The position numbers and the translations under genes are program-made. The notes under the pieces were generated by a model. The model was not told the origin of the DNA. It worked only from the letters and a program-made list of their open reading frames with translations, and ran no database searches. Below, in pieces: positions 12,601 through 21,437 of a DNA stretch of 64,000 nt; the stretch's first letter is position 1; every line of letters begins with the position of its first letter. Origin of the DNA: Symbiodinium natans (lineage: Eukaryota > Sar > Dinophyceae > Suessiales > Symbiodiniaceae). The stretch covers positions 111,001 through 175,000 of the forward strand of contig CAJNDS010002535.1 in NCBI GenBank assembly GCA_905221605.1, read 5' to 3'.

Positions 12601-15600
12601 AACCCTAAACCGTGAAACCTAGACCCTGAACCCTTGAACCCTCAACTCTACACCCGAAACCTGAATCCTAAGCACCAAACTCTACCCTCTCTCTCTCTCA
12701 CAGGCGCTCCGTCAATGTCAGGCCTGTCGTGGCATCACAGCCAGCACAAAAGAGGCAATGGCCCGCGACCACTGCACTTACAGGAACAGGCGACTCAAAT
12801 CGGCAGTGGCTCTTTGACCACCGCACCAAACTCTACCCTAAACCCTGAATCCTAAACCCTCCAAACCCTCCAAACCCTCCAAACCCTCCAAACCCTCCAA
12901 ACCCTCTAAACCCTCTAAACCCTCAACCCTAAACCCTCAACCCTAAACCCTGTCAAGCAAACCCTCTAGACCCTCTAAACCCTCATCCCTAAACCCTCAA
13001 CCCTCTAAACCCTCAACCCTAAACCCTCAACCCTGAACCCTATAAACCCTAAACCCCAAACCCCAAACCCCAAACCCCAAACCCCAAACCCTAAACCCTA
13101 AACCCTAAACCCTAAACCCTAAACCCTAAACCCTAAACCCTAAACCCTGTCAAGCAAAGACGGGTCGCACCTCGCCCTCGATCTGGCCAGCCCCGCTCTT
13201 GCGGCCGGCCAGGATGTCCTGGAACCCAACGCAGAGTTTAGGGGGGGGTTTAGGGTTTAGGGTTTAGGGTTTAGGGTTTAGGGTTTAGGGTTTAGGGTTT
13301 AGGGTTTAGGGTTTAGGGTTTAGGGTTTAGGGTTTAGGGTGCGGATGAGGGCGCGCATCAGTGTACGCGCCAGGGCAGTGTGCCTTCTCTTTAGATTTAG
13401 GGGTGCGCTTGCGCAGCTTAGTAGCCCATGTAGCCCCAACCTACCACCCGAACTGTCCTCGGTTGAAGGTTCTACCCCGCAACCCCGTTCTCAAGGGGGC
13501 TTCTTGTTGTTATTCTTTCAATCTGCTAGCCAATTCTACTCCAAACGTTGACGGGCAAAACGGCTTGAGGGTTTAGGGGCTTAAGAGCAACTTGGGTAGT
13601 TCTTGAAATAGGGGGGACAATTTGCACCAAATAGAATAGAATCCCCTTAAAGTGACCCCTATGAAGCCTATAAACCCTACAAACCCTACACATCCTACAA
13701 CCCCTATAAACCCTATAAACCCCGTCAACCCTATAAACCCTACAAACCCTACAAACCCTATAAACCCTAAACCCTGTCCATCAAGGTGGTCTTGCCGGAG
13801 CCGCTTGGTCCCATCCTGGATGAAAGTAGAAGTTCTCAATCGGCTAGGGTGGCCCTTAACGCCCTCCTTAGTTGCCCAATACCCTGGCCCAAGAAAGTTT
13901 AAACTTCTCTTTTAGTAGGGGTTTAGTATGCCCAAAAAGTTTAAAGTCCACCTATCGGGCTCCTAAGCCTCTGAACAACTTTCCTGAAAATATGAGCCTC
14001 TTAAACCCAAGAAGGGAGAAGAACAAATGTCCCAAGGACCTACCTAGGACATCAAGCCAGATTTAAACCCTCTAAACCCCCTAGACCTTAAACCCTCTGA
14101 AACCCTTTAAACCCTCTAAACCCTTTTAAACCTCCAAACCCTCTAAACCCTCTAAACCCTTTTAACCTCCAAGCCCTCTAAACCCTCCAAGCCCTCTAAA
14201 CCCTCTAAACCCTCTACACCCTCTAAACCCTAAACCCTAAATCCTAAGCCCTAAACCCGCCATATTTAAACTCAGAAACTGCGAAGAAAGGGGCTCCCCA
14301 GTCTTTCGGGCCCCTCGTGATTTCAACCTCCGCCTGGATTGAGCACAGCTAGACCCAAGGTTGGCTTTTAAGAATATGGGTTTAGGGTTTAGGGTTTAGG
14401 GTTTAGGGTTTAGGGTTTAGGGTTTAGGGTTTAGGGTTTAGGGTTTAGGGTTTAGGGCCACTAGACCCAAGAGTAAACTAGGAAGAAACAAGGGCATCCT
14501 TTTTGGTTTGAAGGGGCGTCTAAGGGAACCTTCAACGTTAGAAAAGGGAATAGAGGCATTTTATGCGTCTTAGACACTAAGATGTCTGATTCCGTGGACT
14601 GCCTTTTTGTGGATAAACAAAAGTTCCCAAGCCCGTACTTATACTTCTATACCTGTGGCCCACTATTTGGAGGGGTTATAGCATATGTTTAAGGGGTTCT
14701 CACCTACCAAAAAACCCTTAAAAAACCCTAAAACCTCCTAAACACCCTAAACAAACTCTAAAACCCCCCAAAAAATACCCTAAAAAGGGGTTCTCACCTG
14801 CCATTTTGCTGGGTTTTGTGTTTGGGAGTCACAGGTATTTCACGGTGCTTCCGGGATTCCCGGGGCACATTCGGCCAGCCCTAACCCTAAACCCTAAACC
14901 CTAAACCCTAAACCCTAAACCCTAAACCCTAAACCCTAAACCCTAAACCCTAAACCCTAAACCCTAAACTCCAATCCCTAAACGAGCGGCAAGGCGGTCA
15001 GACGCCCGGGCTGGAAGACGCCGCTCAGGTCCTGCACTTGCCACAGAAGGGGAGTTGCCCGAAGAGCCCAATACTTACCCCTCAATTAAGGAATATACCA
15101 TATGAAGGCCGGTGGCCTCTTTATCAAGTCTTTATCTGTTACCCTTATACCTTGATATAGCCCCTGTAGATACCCCCATAAGAACCCCCTACAAAACAGA
15201 AACCCTACTTACAGAGACCACCAACCCATATAAAATACACCTGATCTTCTATAGGGATCCTGAATGTGGTTTAAGGGTTTTGAGTTGAGTGTCTTTTTGA
15301 GAATCCGTCTTCGGGTAGTCATATGGTCCCTTCGTATGGGCCCTTCAAAGGGGACCCCTTTTGTACCTTTGTATACCCTAAATCGCAAGGCGCTACTGCG
15401 TCAGAATCCTAAAGAAGGTAAGGGACCATACGGAGGACCCACGAGACTACCCTTTTAATTAGGGAGTTGGGGAGTCATTAGGGGTTAGGGTTTAGGGAGT
15501 TTTTGGGGGTTCAGGGAGTTTAGAGTTTAGGGTTTCGTAAACAAAATGTGACCAACAATTGGGGTTTCGGGTGTGGTGTGCTTTCGGCGGATAGAACTGG

Positions 15601-16868
15601 AGAAATGCCGAGAATCAGGCGCATGGCCAGCGAACCCTAACAACGACCCTAGTTTTCCCTGAGTCCCCAACAACATCTCCTTTATATCCTGAAGCCCTAC
15701 ACCCTAGAAGCCCGAACCCTAAACCGGAGCCCGTAACCCTGAACCTTGCTTCTGAATTGGCAATCCACAAGTCTTTCCGGGGTAGTAACCTTCGGAGCGA
15801 ATTGCAAGATTTCTGGGTTTAGGGTTGAGGACTTAGGGCTTAGGCTGCAAGAATTTGAGACCAAATCTCCCTCCCACCCCCCCAGCCCCGCCTTGAGAAT
15901 GGCATATCTTTCCTGCAAGAGGCATGTTGTAACCCTAAACCCTAAACCCTAAACCCTAAACCCTAAACCCTAAACCCTAAACCCTAAACCCTAAAAGTCT
16001 ACATGTAGTCAGAGATCTGAGGTGCTCCGAGGCCGGGCCTTGTAGTCTTTGATGCGCAGCTGAAGCTTACCAGGGACTCTTATTCTGGGGTTTTTGGGGC
16101 CCAACGGCCTTGTTATGTAGGCTTCAGGGCTTTCCCCCTAAACCTTAAGGCTCCAAGGACTCGTTTTTTTGGAGCCAAAGGCCTTATGAAATAAGGCTTC
16201 AAGGACTCTTACTCTGGGTTTTTGGGCCGCAAGGCCTTGTTAAGCCTTAATATGTGCGGTTTTCAGGCTGTTTTGAGCCCAAGGGAAACAGCTCTCCTAC
16301 AGTAAACTCGGAAAAGTTGGAAACCTTTTGAAGGACAAATAGTGCTGGGATTCCCTATACTTTACTCCCTTTTGCAAAAAAACCCTAAACCCTAAACCCT
16401 AAACACAAGTTTTGGCTTCTACTATACAACTAACTCCTGCTTCTCACACCCTTGGCCTCCGTCTGAGGGAAGGCACCAGGCCAGCTAGCTCCCTCTACGG
16501 TGAGCCAGTAGGGTTTAGGGTTTAGGGTTTGGGGTTTAGGGTTAAGTCTTGAAGCGCAGGCTGGGTAACCTAAGGAAAAAAAAGGGGCTACGATACTCTC
16601 TTCTGGTTGGTCGGGTTTACATTCTATCTAAGAACCTAAAACCCAAAAAACACCTAAATAAGCCCCTCGGTTTGTACGGAAAAAACAACATATCCCTTTT
16701 AGGGAGAAGTAGCCATTATATTAGGAACCCTGCACAAAAAATGTACTCCAAAACCCAATAAAGCCTAAAGCCTAAACCCCTTTTTTTGGCCAACCCAGAA
16801 CCCTAACACCCTCATGAGGCCTTCTTCTTCACAGGAACCGTGTAGGTCAGCTTGTTGAATGTGACCGC
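3569..16868 (-). CDS. ABCG-type ABC transporter gene, NBD exons (partial, multi-exon)
   Basis: At least 12 minus-strand exons join in phase at ten of ten consecutive junctions (exons 3-13) to give a complete ABCG nucleotide-binding domain. In order the motifs are LTYTVPV, PGRLTAL, Walker A GPSGSGKTT, Q-loop GYVEQFDTL, LTVDQMLMYTAEMKLPRS, signature ISGGQAKRVN, Walker B with LDEPTSGLDS, and H-loop TIHSPTSY. ABCG proteins are half- or full-size membrane exporters with the NBD N-terminal to the membrane domain. The membrane domain would follow at lower coordinates but only the LINE is visible there, so it is off-window or lost. Introns are 200-1700 nt, mostly with GC, GT or GA donors and AG acceptors, and most carry telomere-type arrays at their ends. 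Upstream exons before 16868 were not resolved. The substrate cannot be inferred. Confidence 0.92.
3637..5330. repeat. ABCG intron 12: arrays plus inverted-repeat elements
   Basis: The intron begins (high-coordinate side) with CCCTAAA on the plus strand next to exon 12 and ends with TTTAGGG on the plus strand next to exon 13. The interior has further arrays in both orientations and an inverted-repeat element at 4299-4478. No coding exon was recognised inside. Confidence 0.8.
4299..4478. repeat. Inverted-repeat element, family D
   Basis: Ends TTGGGATGTTCTCCCTGAAA and its inverted counterpart near 4478 (CAGGGGGAACATCCCAAG). Related copies lie at 9093-9181 and 54270-54389, and a half copy at 29057-29098. 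Confidence 0.7.
5334..5363 (-). CDS. ABCG exon 12: SILKELGKE microexon
   Basis: Thirty nt between CGAG|GC and GAAG|GCGC. It joins exon 11 (T+GC) and exon 13 (G+GC) in phase to read EVCSILKELGKEGYTIVATI, the normal spacing between D-loop and H-loop in ABCG proteins. Confidence 0.9.
6942..7005 (-). CDS. ABCG exon 11: Walker B LDEPTSGLDS
   Basis: Sixty-four nt, acceptor CCGCAG|CCT, GC donor (GAGGTTT|GCCCC) giving NEVC across the junction. It contains the Walker B aspartate, catalytic glutamate and D-loop. It is bracketed by CCCTAAA (left) and TTTAGGG/TTTGGGG (right) arrays within 20 nt. Confidence 0.96.
7143..7245. repeat. Inverted-repeat element, family F
   Basis: Begins CTGGAAGCTCTTTGACTTAG and ends TGCCAAGTCAAAAAGGGCTT-CCAAG (inverse). 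Relatives: 23641-23752, and partial copies near 27480-27570, 48684-48708, 59385-59417 and 60470-60500. Confidence 0.7.
7959..8014 (-). CDS. ABCG exon 10: ABC signature ISGGQAKRVNVALALIS
   Basis: Fifty-six nt, acceptor GGCAAG|GA, GT donor (TCGCAG|GTCTGCC). It contains the complete LSGGQ-type signature in its ABCG form (ISGGQxKR). Arrays lie within about 30 nt on both sides, in the capped orientation. Confidence 0.95.
8450..8645. repeat. GAACCGAACC microrepeat with central palindrome
   Basis: Tandem and degenerate GAACCGAACCGCAA units on both sides of a GC-rich palindrome near 8500-8535 (CACCGGCCCCGGGG ... GGGGCCGGAGGGG). Open frames here are low-complexity and not believed to be coding. Confidence 0.6.
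8957..9029 (-). CDS. ABCG exon 9: VDTVISQLRLEKCRNTIIGN
   Basis: Seventy-three nt, acceptor CTGAG|GTG, GC donor (CGAG|GCCGGGGG) running straight into a ten-unit TTTAGGG array (sense). The peptide is the conserved segment leading into the ABC signature. Confidence 0.93.
9093..9181. repeat. Inverted-repeat element, family D (clearest copy)
   Basis: An 89-bp palindromic element. The left end TTGGGATGTTCCCCCTTATA pairs with the right end TATAAGGGAGAACATCCCAA. It has no coding capacity. It sits between a TTTAGGG array on its left and a CCCTAAA array on its right. Confidence 0.82.
9370..10190. other. AT-rich intronic stretch without recognised gene
   Basis: Interior of the ABCG intron between exons 8 and 9. 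It holds (TA)n tracts at about 9370-9392, 10038-10070 and 10135-10150, and a near-duplicate stretch CATAAACATA(A/G)GAGATAAACAAATACATGTATG at about 10008 and 10105. No coding motif seen. Confidence 0.6.
10207..10292 (-). CDS. ABCG exon 8: ELTVDQMLMYTAEMKLPRS...
   Basis: Eighty-six nt, acceptor AGATAG|GC, GC donor (AAGCGC|GCAGC). It encodes the helical-domain start typical of ABCG (LTV...L.Y.A..+LP) followed by a basic KAEKRKR stretch. It is the longest exon recovered for this gene. Confidence 0.92.
10584..10690. repeat. Inverted-repeat element, family C
   Basis: Core GAATAACAAGGGTACCCTTTT ending in GGGAATAAGGGCCTACTCTG with the outer arms inverted (CCCGAGTAG / CTACTCTGGG). Relatives: 14469-14580, 25212-25307, 50400-50512, 59927-60032. 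Confidence 0.65.
11026..11676 (-). CDS. Coiled-coil ORF inside an ABCG intron, possible retroposed cDNA
   Basis: An open frame of 216 codons beginning ATGCAAAATGGCTATGG directly after a TTTAGGG array. A glutamate/leucine-rich heptad-like segment near residues 130-165 (LLRERDAIISRLENELQEKV) suggests a coiled coil; no enzyme motif is visible. It lies in the intron between ABCG exons 7 and 8, same strand. Its 5' edge carries the same spliced-leader-like arrangement as the LINE at 3464 and also encodes NGYGS, so it may be a LINE ORF1 relative or a retroposed transcript. The sequence continues without a clear gene to about 10770. Function unknown. Confidence 0.5.
   Translation of the reverse strand: MQNGYGSSQFATRPKSGSSIRCACHTFSAMEARLSSCIAYALRLSYRMSKPDVSLKLKQALGCAQVGNSQRPDPTSEVAELKGSKVAISLYDSVRCRPYSHGEVQTVANICTEEECRTVVMGVMTDVRQHIADLTDTTTSLLRERDAIISRLENELQEKVSCLADLAAKHATSPQDLDVVHREAKPSVSTVHSGGSMPPRVIACEMATLEQLRERH
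11660..11673 (+). other. 14-nt near-match to dinoflagellate spliced leader
   Basis: CCATAGCCATTTTG differs at one position from the first 14 nt of the remembered spliced leader and is preceded by CTTGAG, exactly as at 3453. In the sense of the adjoining ORF this is an inverted leader 5' half fused to the direct TGGCTCAAG end. Confidence 0.5.
11764..11796 (-). CDS. ABCG exon 7: Q-loop GYVEQFDTLL
   Basis: Thirty-three nt encoding the Q-loop; the acceptor is AGAAG|GT or, five bases upstream, CCAG|A. The GT donor (CTGG|GTTCC) joins in phase to GELTVDQ in exon 8. CCCTAAA repeats end about ten bases before the acceptor. Confidence 0.85.
12116..12164 (-). CDS. ABCG exon 6: VLYGGSPASAGVLKHL
   Basis: Acceptor CTGCAG|GTG; GC donor at 12115 (alternative GT donor at 12117). 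It continues GE into VLYGG, the short linker before the Q-loop. The exact 3' end is uncertain by two bases. Confidence 0.75.
12860..13080. repeat. Homogenised telomere-variant blocks (CCCTCCAAA, CCCTCTAAA, CCCCAAA)
   Basis: Successive blocks of 9-bp CCCTCCAAA, 9-bp CCCTCTAAA and 7-bp CCCCAAA units precede a normal CCCTAAA array next to ABCG exon 5. The flank GTCAAGCAAA, next to exon 5 at 13149-13158, is repeated inside the array at about 12949-12958. Confidence 0.85.
13171..13218 (-). CDS. ABCG exon 5: DILAGRKSGAGQIEGE
   Basis: Sixteen codons, acceptor TTCCAG|GAC, GT donor (GAG|GTGCGACC). This is the ILAGRK..G.I.GE segment after Walker A. CCCTAAA repeats in the preceding intron end about 18 nt before the exon. 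Confidence 0.92.
13655..13778. repeat. CCCTACAAA / CCCTATAAA variant array at donor of exon 4
   Basis: Nine-base variants of the telomere motif form the 5' part of the intron after the Walker A exon, with a single CCCTAAA unit touching the splice donor. Short open frames across it encode only (T/I)NP repeats. Confidence 0.8.
13779..13815 (-). CDS. ABCG exon 4: Walker A
   Basis: Thirty-seven nt encode MGPSGSGKTTLM, the complete P-loop. The acceptor is CATCCAG|G. The donor that keeps the frame is GA (TTGATG|GACAGGGTTTAGGG), one of the non-canonical donors known in dinoflagellates. The array begins six bases into the intron. Confidence 0.92.
14991..15031 (-). CDS. ABCG exon 3: DLSGVFQPGRLTAL
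   Basis: Forty-one nt, acceptor GTGCAG|GAC, GC donor (GCC TT|GCCGCTCG). The intron then enters TTTAGGG repeats within ten bases. This is the conserved segment immediately before Walker A in ABCG proteins. Confidence 0.9.
15309..15457. repeat. Inverted-repeat element, family G
   Basis: Left arm CTTCGGGTAGTCATATGGTC, right arm GGGACCATACGGAGGACC-ending in CGAGACTACCC. A related copy lies at 44824-44955. Confidence 0.65.
16039..16059 (-). CDS. ABCG candidate microexon LRIKDYK
   Basis: Seven codons, phase 0 at both ends, between CTTCAG| and |GCCCGG. It fits the expected gap between exon 1 and exon 3, but nothing except phase and splice signals supports it. A second candidate lies around 16430-16500. 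Confidence 0.35.
16821..16868 (-). CDS. ABCG exon 1 (visible): AVTFNKLTYTVPVKKK
   Basis: Sixteen codons between an AG acceptor (CCGAG|GCG) and a GC donor (AAG|GCC). The peptide matches the ABCG N-terminal strand that reads xxxLTYTVP in many family members. It is not a start exon. Confidence 0.8.
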
Positions 16869-17153
16869 CTCGGCTCAGTGAGGGCTGGGTTTGGCTGCTG
16901 GTGTGGCTACATGCCTAGCAGCACGCCTGGGTGTAGGGTTTAGGGCTTAGGGTTTGGGGTTTAGGGTTGAGGGTTTAGGATTTAGGGTCCAGGGTCTAGG
17001 GTTCCAACGTGAGGTCTCGCTTGTAAGCAACGGTCGGAGCATGTGCTGGTCGTGTGCTGAGGCCGGCTCGACTCCATTGCTGGACCCCTGCGCGGCAAGC
17101 CTCGGCACGCCAGCTTAGGGTTTAGGGTTTAGGGTTTAGGGTGATAGGGTTTA

Positions 17154-17252
17154 GGGTTATAGGGTTATAGGGTTATAGGGTTATAGGGTTATAGGGTTAT
17201 AGGGTTATAGGGTTATAGGGTTATAGGGTTATAGGGTTATAGGGTTATAGGG
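17154..17252 (+). repeat. TTATAGGG variant array, about 12 uniform units
   Basis: An 8-bp variant of the telomere repeat is tandemly amplified with almost no sequence deviation, directly after normal TTTAGGG units and one GATAGGG. Uniformity of a variant implies local amplification after the mutation, not telomerase addition. Confidence 0.93.
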
Positions 17253-17950
17253 TGCCGGAGCATCCGCGGTCTAGGTTTTTGGGTTCAGGCAACCTGAGCT
17301 TGGACAAATACGATTCTGTTCTCTACGACTGACCCGCATGGACATCAACGCGCAGGCTCAGGCTCTCAGAGTAAAAAACGTTAACCCTAAACCCTAAACC
17401 CTAAACCCGAAACCCTAAACCCGAAACCCTGAACCCTGAACCCTAAACCCTCAACTACATTTTTAAAAGGACTCAAGGAGGGACCCTTATAAGGGACCTT
17501 CGGGGTGATTTAGAGGTGATTTAGGGGCTACTTAGGTACATAGCGACTACAAGGTTTAGATTAAGGGTCCCTTCTAGGGGTCCCTCCTTTTACCAAACCC
17601 TAAACCCTAAACCCTAAACCCTAAACCCCTCAACTTTTGAAGATGGGGCCTCGAAGTGCCTGCTAGGCTCAGTGGCGTTTTCTTGGACAGCGGCTGACCG
17701 TCCATGCAAGGATGGCACCACCTCTCCCCCAGTAGCTAAGCCCTAAGCCCTAAGCCCTAAACCCTAAACCCCACCCGATCCCGTTTGTGGATTCTCGATG
17801 TTGTGGAAGAACCCATTGACATGAAGTGGGAGCTCTCAACCACTTACCCGCGGTGACATCGCAGGCAACCACCCTCTGCATGTGACAACTCTGGGTTGAG
17901 GGTCTAGGGTTTAGGGTTTCGGGTTTCGAGCTTAGGGTTTGGCGGGGGGG

Positions 17951-18021
17951 GGGGGTGGGGTATCTTCGGTGGTCTTGAAAAAGGCGGCGAGGGTGCGGAC
18001 CCAGCTGGCCGCGTTGTTCTG
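17951..18021 (-). CDS. Candidate exon QNNAASWVRTLAAFFKTTED
   Basis: An open, GC-rich, coding-like stretch with acceptor CCTCCAAG|CAG. The preceding intron (sense) ends with the arm of a family A inverted-repeat element, so the element itself supplies the acceptor. It could belong to the 5' part of the ABCG gene or the 3' part of the SHQW/ankyrin gene. No family recognised. Confidence 0.45.
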
Positions 18022-18022
18022 C

Positions 18023-18130
18023 TTGGAGGTTCGTGGTACTTACTAACCAATTAGAACTGTACTGATAACTGTAATTATCACCACATTAGGGCACTTAAGG
18101 GGCTTACAAGTGGGTTATAAGCCTCCAAGT
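18023..18130. repeat. Inverted-repeat element, family A, abutting a candidate exon
   Basis: Begins TTGGAGGTTCGTGGTACTTA and ends TTATAAGCCTCCAAG. It directly adjoins the candidate exon ending at 18021. Confidence 0.6.
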
Positions 18131-18194
18131 GAGGTGCAGAAGACCTCGTGTCCTGGAAACTCTGCGCAGCGCCCCCAATGTGCTTCCTTGTACC

Positions 18195-18350
18195 AACCCA
18201 AAGAGCCCAATACCCCTTAAATAAGGAATATACCTGAAATAAGGGATATACCTTAAATAAGGCAGACACCTTAAATTCTAAAAGGGGATCCTTAAGTTAA
18301 GGTATCTATTCCTTATTTAAGGTGTATTTAAGAGGTCTTGGAATCATTGG
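18195..18350. repeat. Inverted-repeat element, family B
   Basis: Left arm CCCAATACCCCTTAAATAAG-GAATATACC, right arm CCTTATTTAAGGTGTATTTA-AGAGGTCTTGG. Related copies lie at 22083-22190 and 49905-50090, and a left arm at 15067-15100. Confidence 0.7.
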
Positions 18351-20918
18351 GAAGATCCCTGGGTGCACAGCGCACTATGCGGAGGGCCCCCTCGCAATTC
18401 TCTTTCACCACATCTTGCCGGCGATGGAGACGAGAGTGCGAGAGACAGGTGAAGAGCACGGGTGGGGAAAATTCATAGGAGAACAAGGCAACAAGAGAGC
18501 GAGCGAAAACAAGTGAAATGAGTGAGAAAACGGCCATGACATGTCCTCCTTGCCATTCCTGTGGTTTTCCCGTCGGCTTGTGCCCCTCGGAGTCATATCT
18601 TGGTCTAACCGTTCAACTGCCTGGAATCCTCGGTTTATCGGAGATTTCATGTCAGAAGGATCTCTTCTGGGGGATGTGATGCTCTCTTTCTCTTTCCTTG
18701 TCGGTGTAAAATGGTAAGCGAATGCAGTGGGGACGAGAAGTTGATATCTACCTGCAGACGAATATACGTACCTGTATGTACATGTATATATATATATATA
18801 TACATATGTGTGTGTGTGCATATATGGACGCATTCTTATATACAGAAGGAATCCTAAAATGCCCCCTAAGCCCCATATTCGCCCTCCCGCCCAACCTTGT
18901 GGAATTTGGGGTTTCGGGTTTCGCGCTTCCCACACATTCTCAGCGCCTGGCTTTCCAGTCATGGCTGGTAGCTGCTCCCGGGACTTAAGTGGCAAATGCT
19001 CCGGGCCAGGCACTGTGGGGGGGTTGGCTTCGAAACATCAGGTCGTCAGGTCAAGGTTCGGGGAGAAACAAATTCGAGGTCTATAGGGGTTCAGCAATTC
19101 AAGGGTCCGGGACCCGAATCCGAATTCAACCCTTACAAGTCTGGTTGTTCATGATTTGGCCCTCAAGCCGAAAACCACAACTTGTGAGGGCTGGACACTC
19201 TTGTGAGATCACGGAAGCTAGCCAAGGCTTCGAAAGCTCGTTTTTTGGCGACCAGGCCCATCATCACCCCAAGTGCCACCAGCGAAACCCTAAACCCTAA
19301 ACCCTAAAGCCTAAACCCTAAACCCATTTCTCTGCAGATATCCCGGAAAGCCACTCTCTGAGCCGGCTATTCGCTCCAGGTCTGGCAGAGCTAGAAAAAA
19401 CGGCACCAGCCGGGTGCGCTGAAGGGACTGATGAATCTTCAGAGGCAGGTATAAGTTGTTCTAAAGTAGGTCCCCCTCCACCCCAGAAACCCTAAACCCT
19501 AAACCCTAAACCCTAAACCTTAAACCCTAAACCCTAAACCCTAAACCCTAAACCCTAAACCCTAAACCCTAAACCCTAAACCCTACCCCCCAGATACCTC
19601 AACAATGGCCGCTAGGGTTCGGGGTTTACGAGGGAGCCAAAATAGGGTTTAGGGTTCAGGGTTTTGGGTTTAGGCCTTGGGGCGCACACGCCGAGCTTCT
19701 GGCACGCAGCATTGCTGCGCTCACTTGGACCTTTGGGATTCTTTCAAGTCGCCGAATCGAGGTTTAGGGTTTAGGGTTTAGGGTTTAGGGTTTAGAGTTT
19801 AGACACGCTGGGGTCACGACATGAAACTTGCTCCTCAGCATCCGAGTAAAGAGTTGGTGGCCTGATTGGCCTCTACCCCACTTCTGAGGGCGGCGCGAGG
19901 ACAAAACGGCACAAGGGAAGTGCAACGCGTGCAGAGTAAATCTGTCGGGGTATTTCCTGTTGACCGGATGACCGGATTGTGTTCTTAGAGACGCCCTTCT
20001 GCTGAGATTTAGGGTTTAGGGTTTAGGGCTCCACCTGCTGAGATTCAGCACCTCCACTGCCTGGCACCCTGCAAAGGGGACAGGAAGACAGCCTCGGCCA
20101 GTGATGAGTGAATTGGCTGTGCTTTGTGACTTGCCCGTCCGTGCTGGCAGATCGCAAGGCTGCTTTTCGAATTGCAGCTTAGCGCCGCCTGTTTAGGGAT
20201 GGGGTTTAGGGTTTAGGGTTTAGGGTTTAGGGTTTAGGGTTTAGGGTTTAGGGTTTAGGGTTTAGGGTTTAGGGTTTAGGGTTTAGGGTTTCGGGTTAAG
20301 GGTCTAGGGTCTAGGGTTTAGGGTTTAGGGTTCAGGGTAGTATGTTAAAGACAACGGCTGCTTGTTTTAGTGTGCAAGCTCACGCAGCAGAGCCAATCCG
20401 ACTGAGACCAAAATAGGAAGAAGTTAAAAACAGGCTCTCACAGGAGCAGCATGGACGTGAGCAGAACGCCGTTTGACGGACAATTTCCGCATGATGCAGC
20501 TGCAGATGAGGCAGGGTGTCGGATTTAGAGCTTAGGGGTTAGGTTCTCAAGCAGCCCATAAGCACAAACAGGTCCATGATGAACCCTAAGCCGTTTAAAC
20601 CCTAAACCCTGTCGGTTCACAATTCGAAGGGAATTCGGTTTGAAGTTTGTGTACTGCTAGCATCCTCGTATGTGCGGTCTCCTGCAAGTTGGGGATGGAA
20701 GCCCATGATGTAACAACCGCATTCGGAGATAGAGTGATGCATACACAATTCCACACACACATCTCTATCTATGTGTGTATACACAAATATATATGTACCA
20801 TATATACAATCTTCGAACTCAAGCCAAAGACCGAGATGGCTGTGACTTTCCCGGCGTCTTAGGGAAGGGGAGGTAATCCCTGCTTCTCGTGAATCTCGTG
20901 CCTTCCCCAACGCCATCC

Positions 20919-21073
20919 ACTACTTGGAGGGTCATGGGTACTCATACCCCCAAGCACAAGTGCACCTATAACCTACTTAGAGGGCTTAGGGGGCTTAGAA
21001 GTACAGTTCTACCCTAAACCCTAAACCCTAAACCCTTCTCATTGGGAGTACCCTGAACCTCCAAGTAGATTCC
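20919..21073. repeat. Inverted-repeat element, family A
   Basis: Begins CTACTTGGAGGGTCATGGGT and ends CCTGAACCTCCAAGTAG. A CCCTAAA array is nested in the right half. Confidence 0.65.
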
Positions 21074-21149
21074 GTCAGGCGCAGTTGGGAATTTTGTGGC
21101 TCGACAACACCTGCATGGCAGGCTTCTCAGCACTACGACAGGCCCTCTG

Positions 21150-21266
21150 ATACCTAGGGACTGGATACCCTAGCCCAAAAAAGGCTACCTTTATACACAT
21201 GTACATATAGGATTCTACAAAACCAAAAAGGTTAAGGGCTACCTACGCAGTCCCTAAGGATACTTC
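21150..21266. repeat. Inverted-repeat element, family I
   Basis: Left arm TACCTAGGGACTGGATACCC, right arm GGGCTACCTACGCAGTCCCT. The related copy at 25968-26092 has a (TA)n core. Confidence 0.65.
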
Positions 21267-21371
21267 GGCCTCTTTTTAAGGAATTCCTCTGGAATACCCC
21301 AACAGGTTGACATAACACCAGGAGCCAGGAAACCCTAAACCCTAAACCCTAAACCCGAGGCCATTCAAAGG

Positions 21372-21437
21372 GAGAAGGCGTCCCCCACATCTTTGACGTC
21401 GGGTGCCGCAAAGTCTCCTGGAGCTCGGATTGCAAGT
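21372..21437 (-). CDS. Candidate exon (GDFAAPDVKDVGDAFS or alternate frame)
   Basis: GC-rich open stretch with acceptor CTCCAG|GA, followed (sense) by a TTTAGGG array. Two frames are open, so the peptide is uncertain. It may belong to the 3' part of the SHQW/ankyrin gene. Confidence 0.35.
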
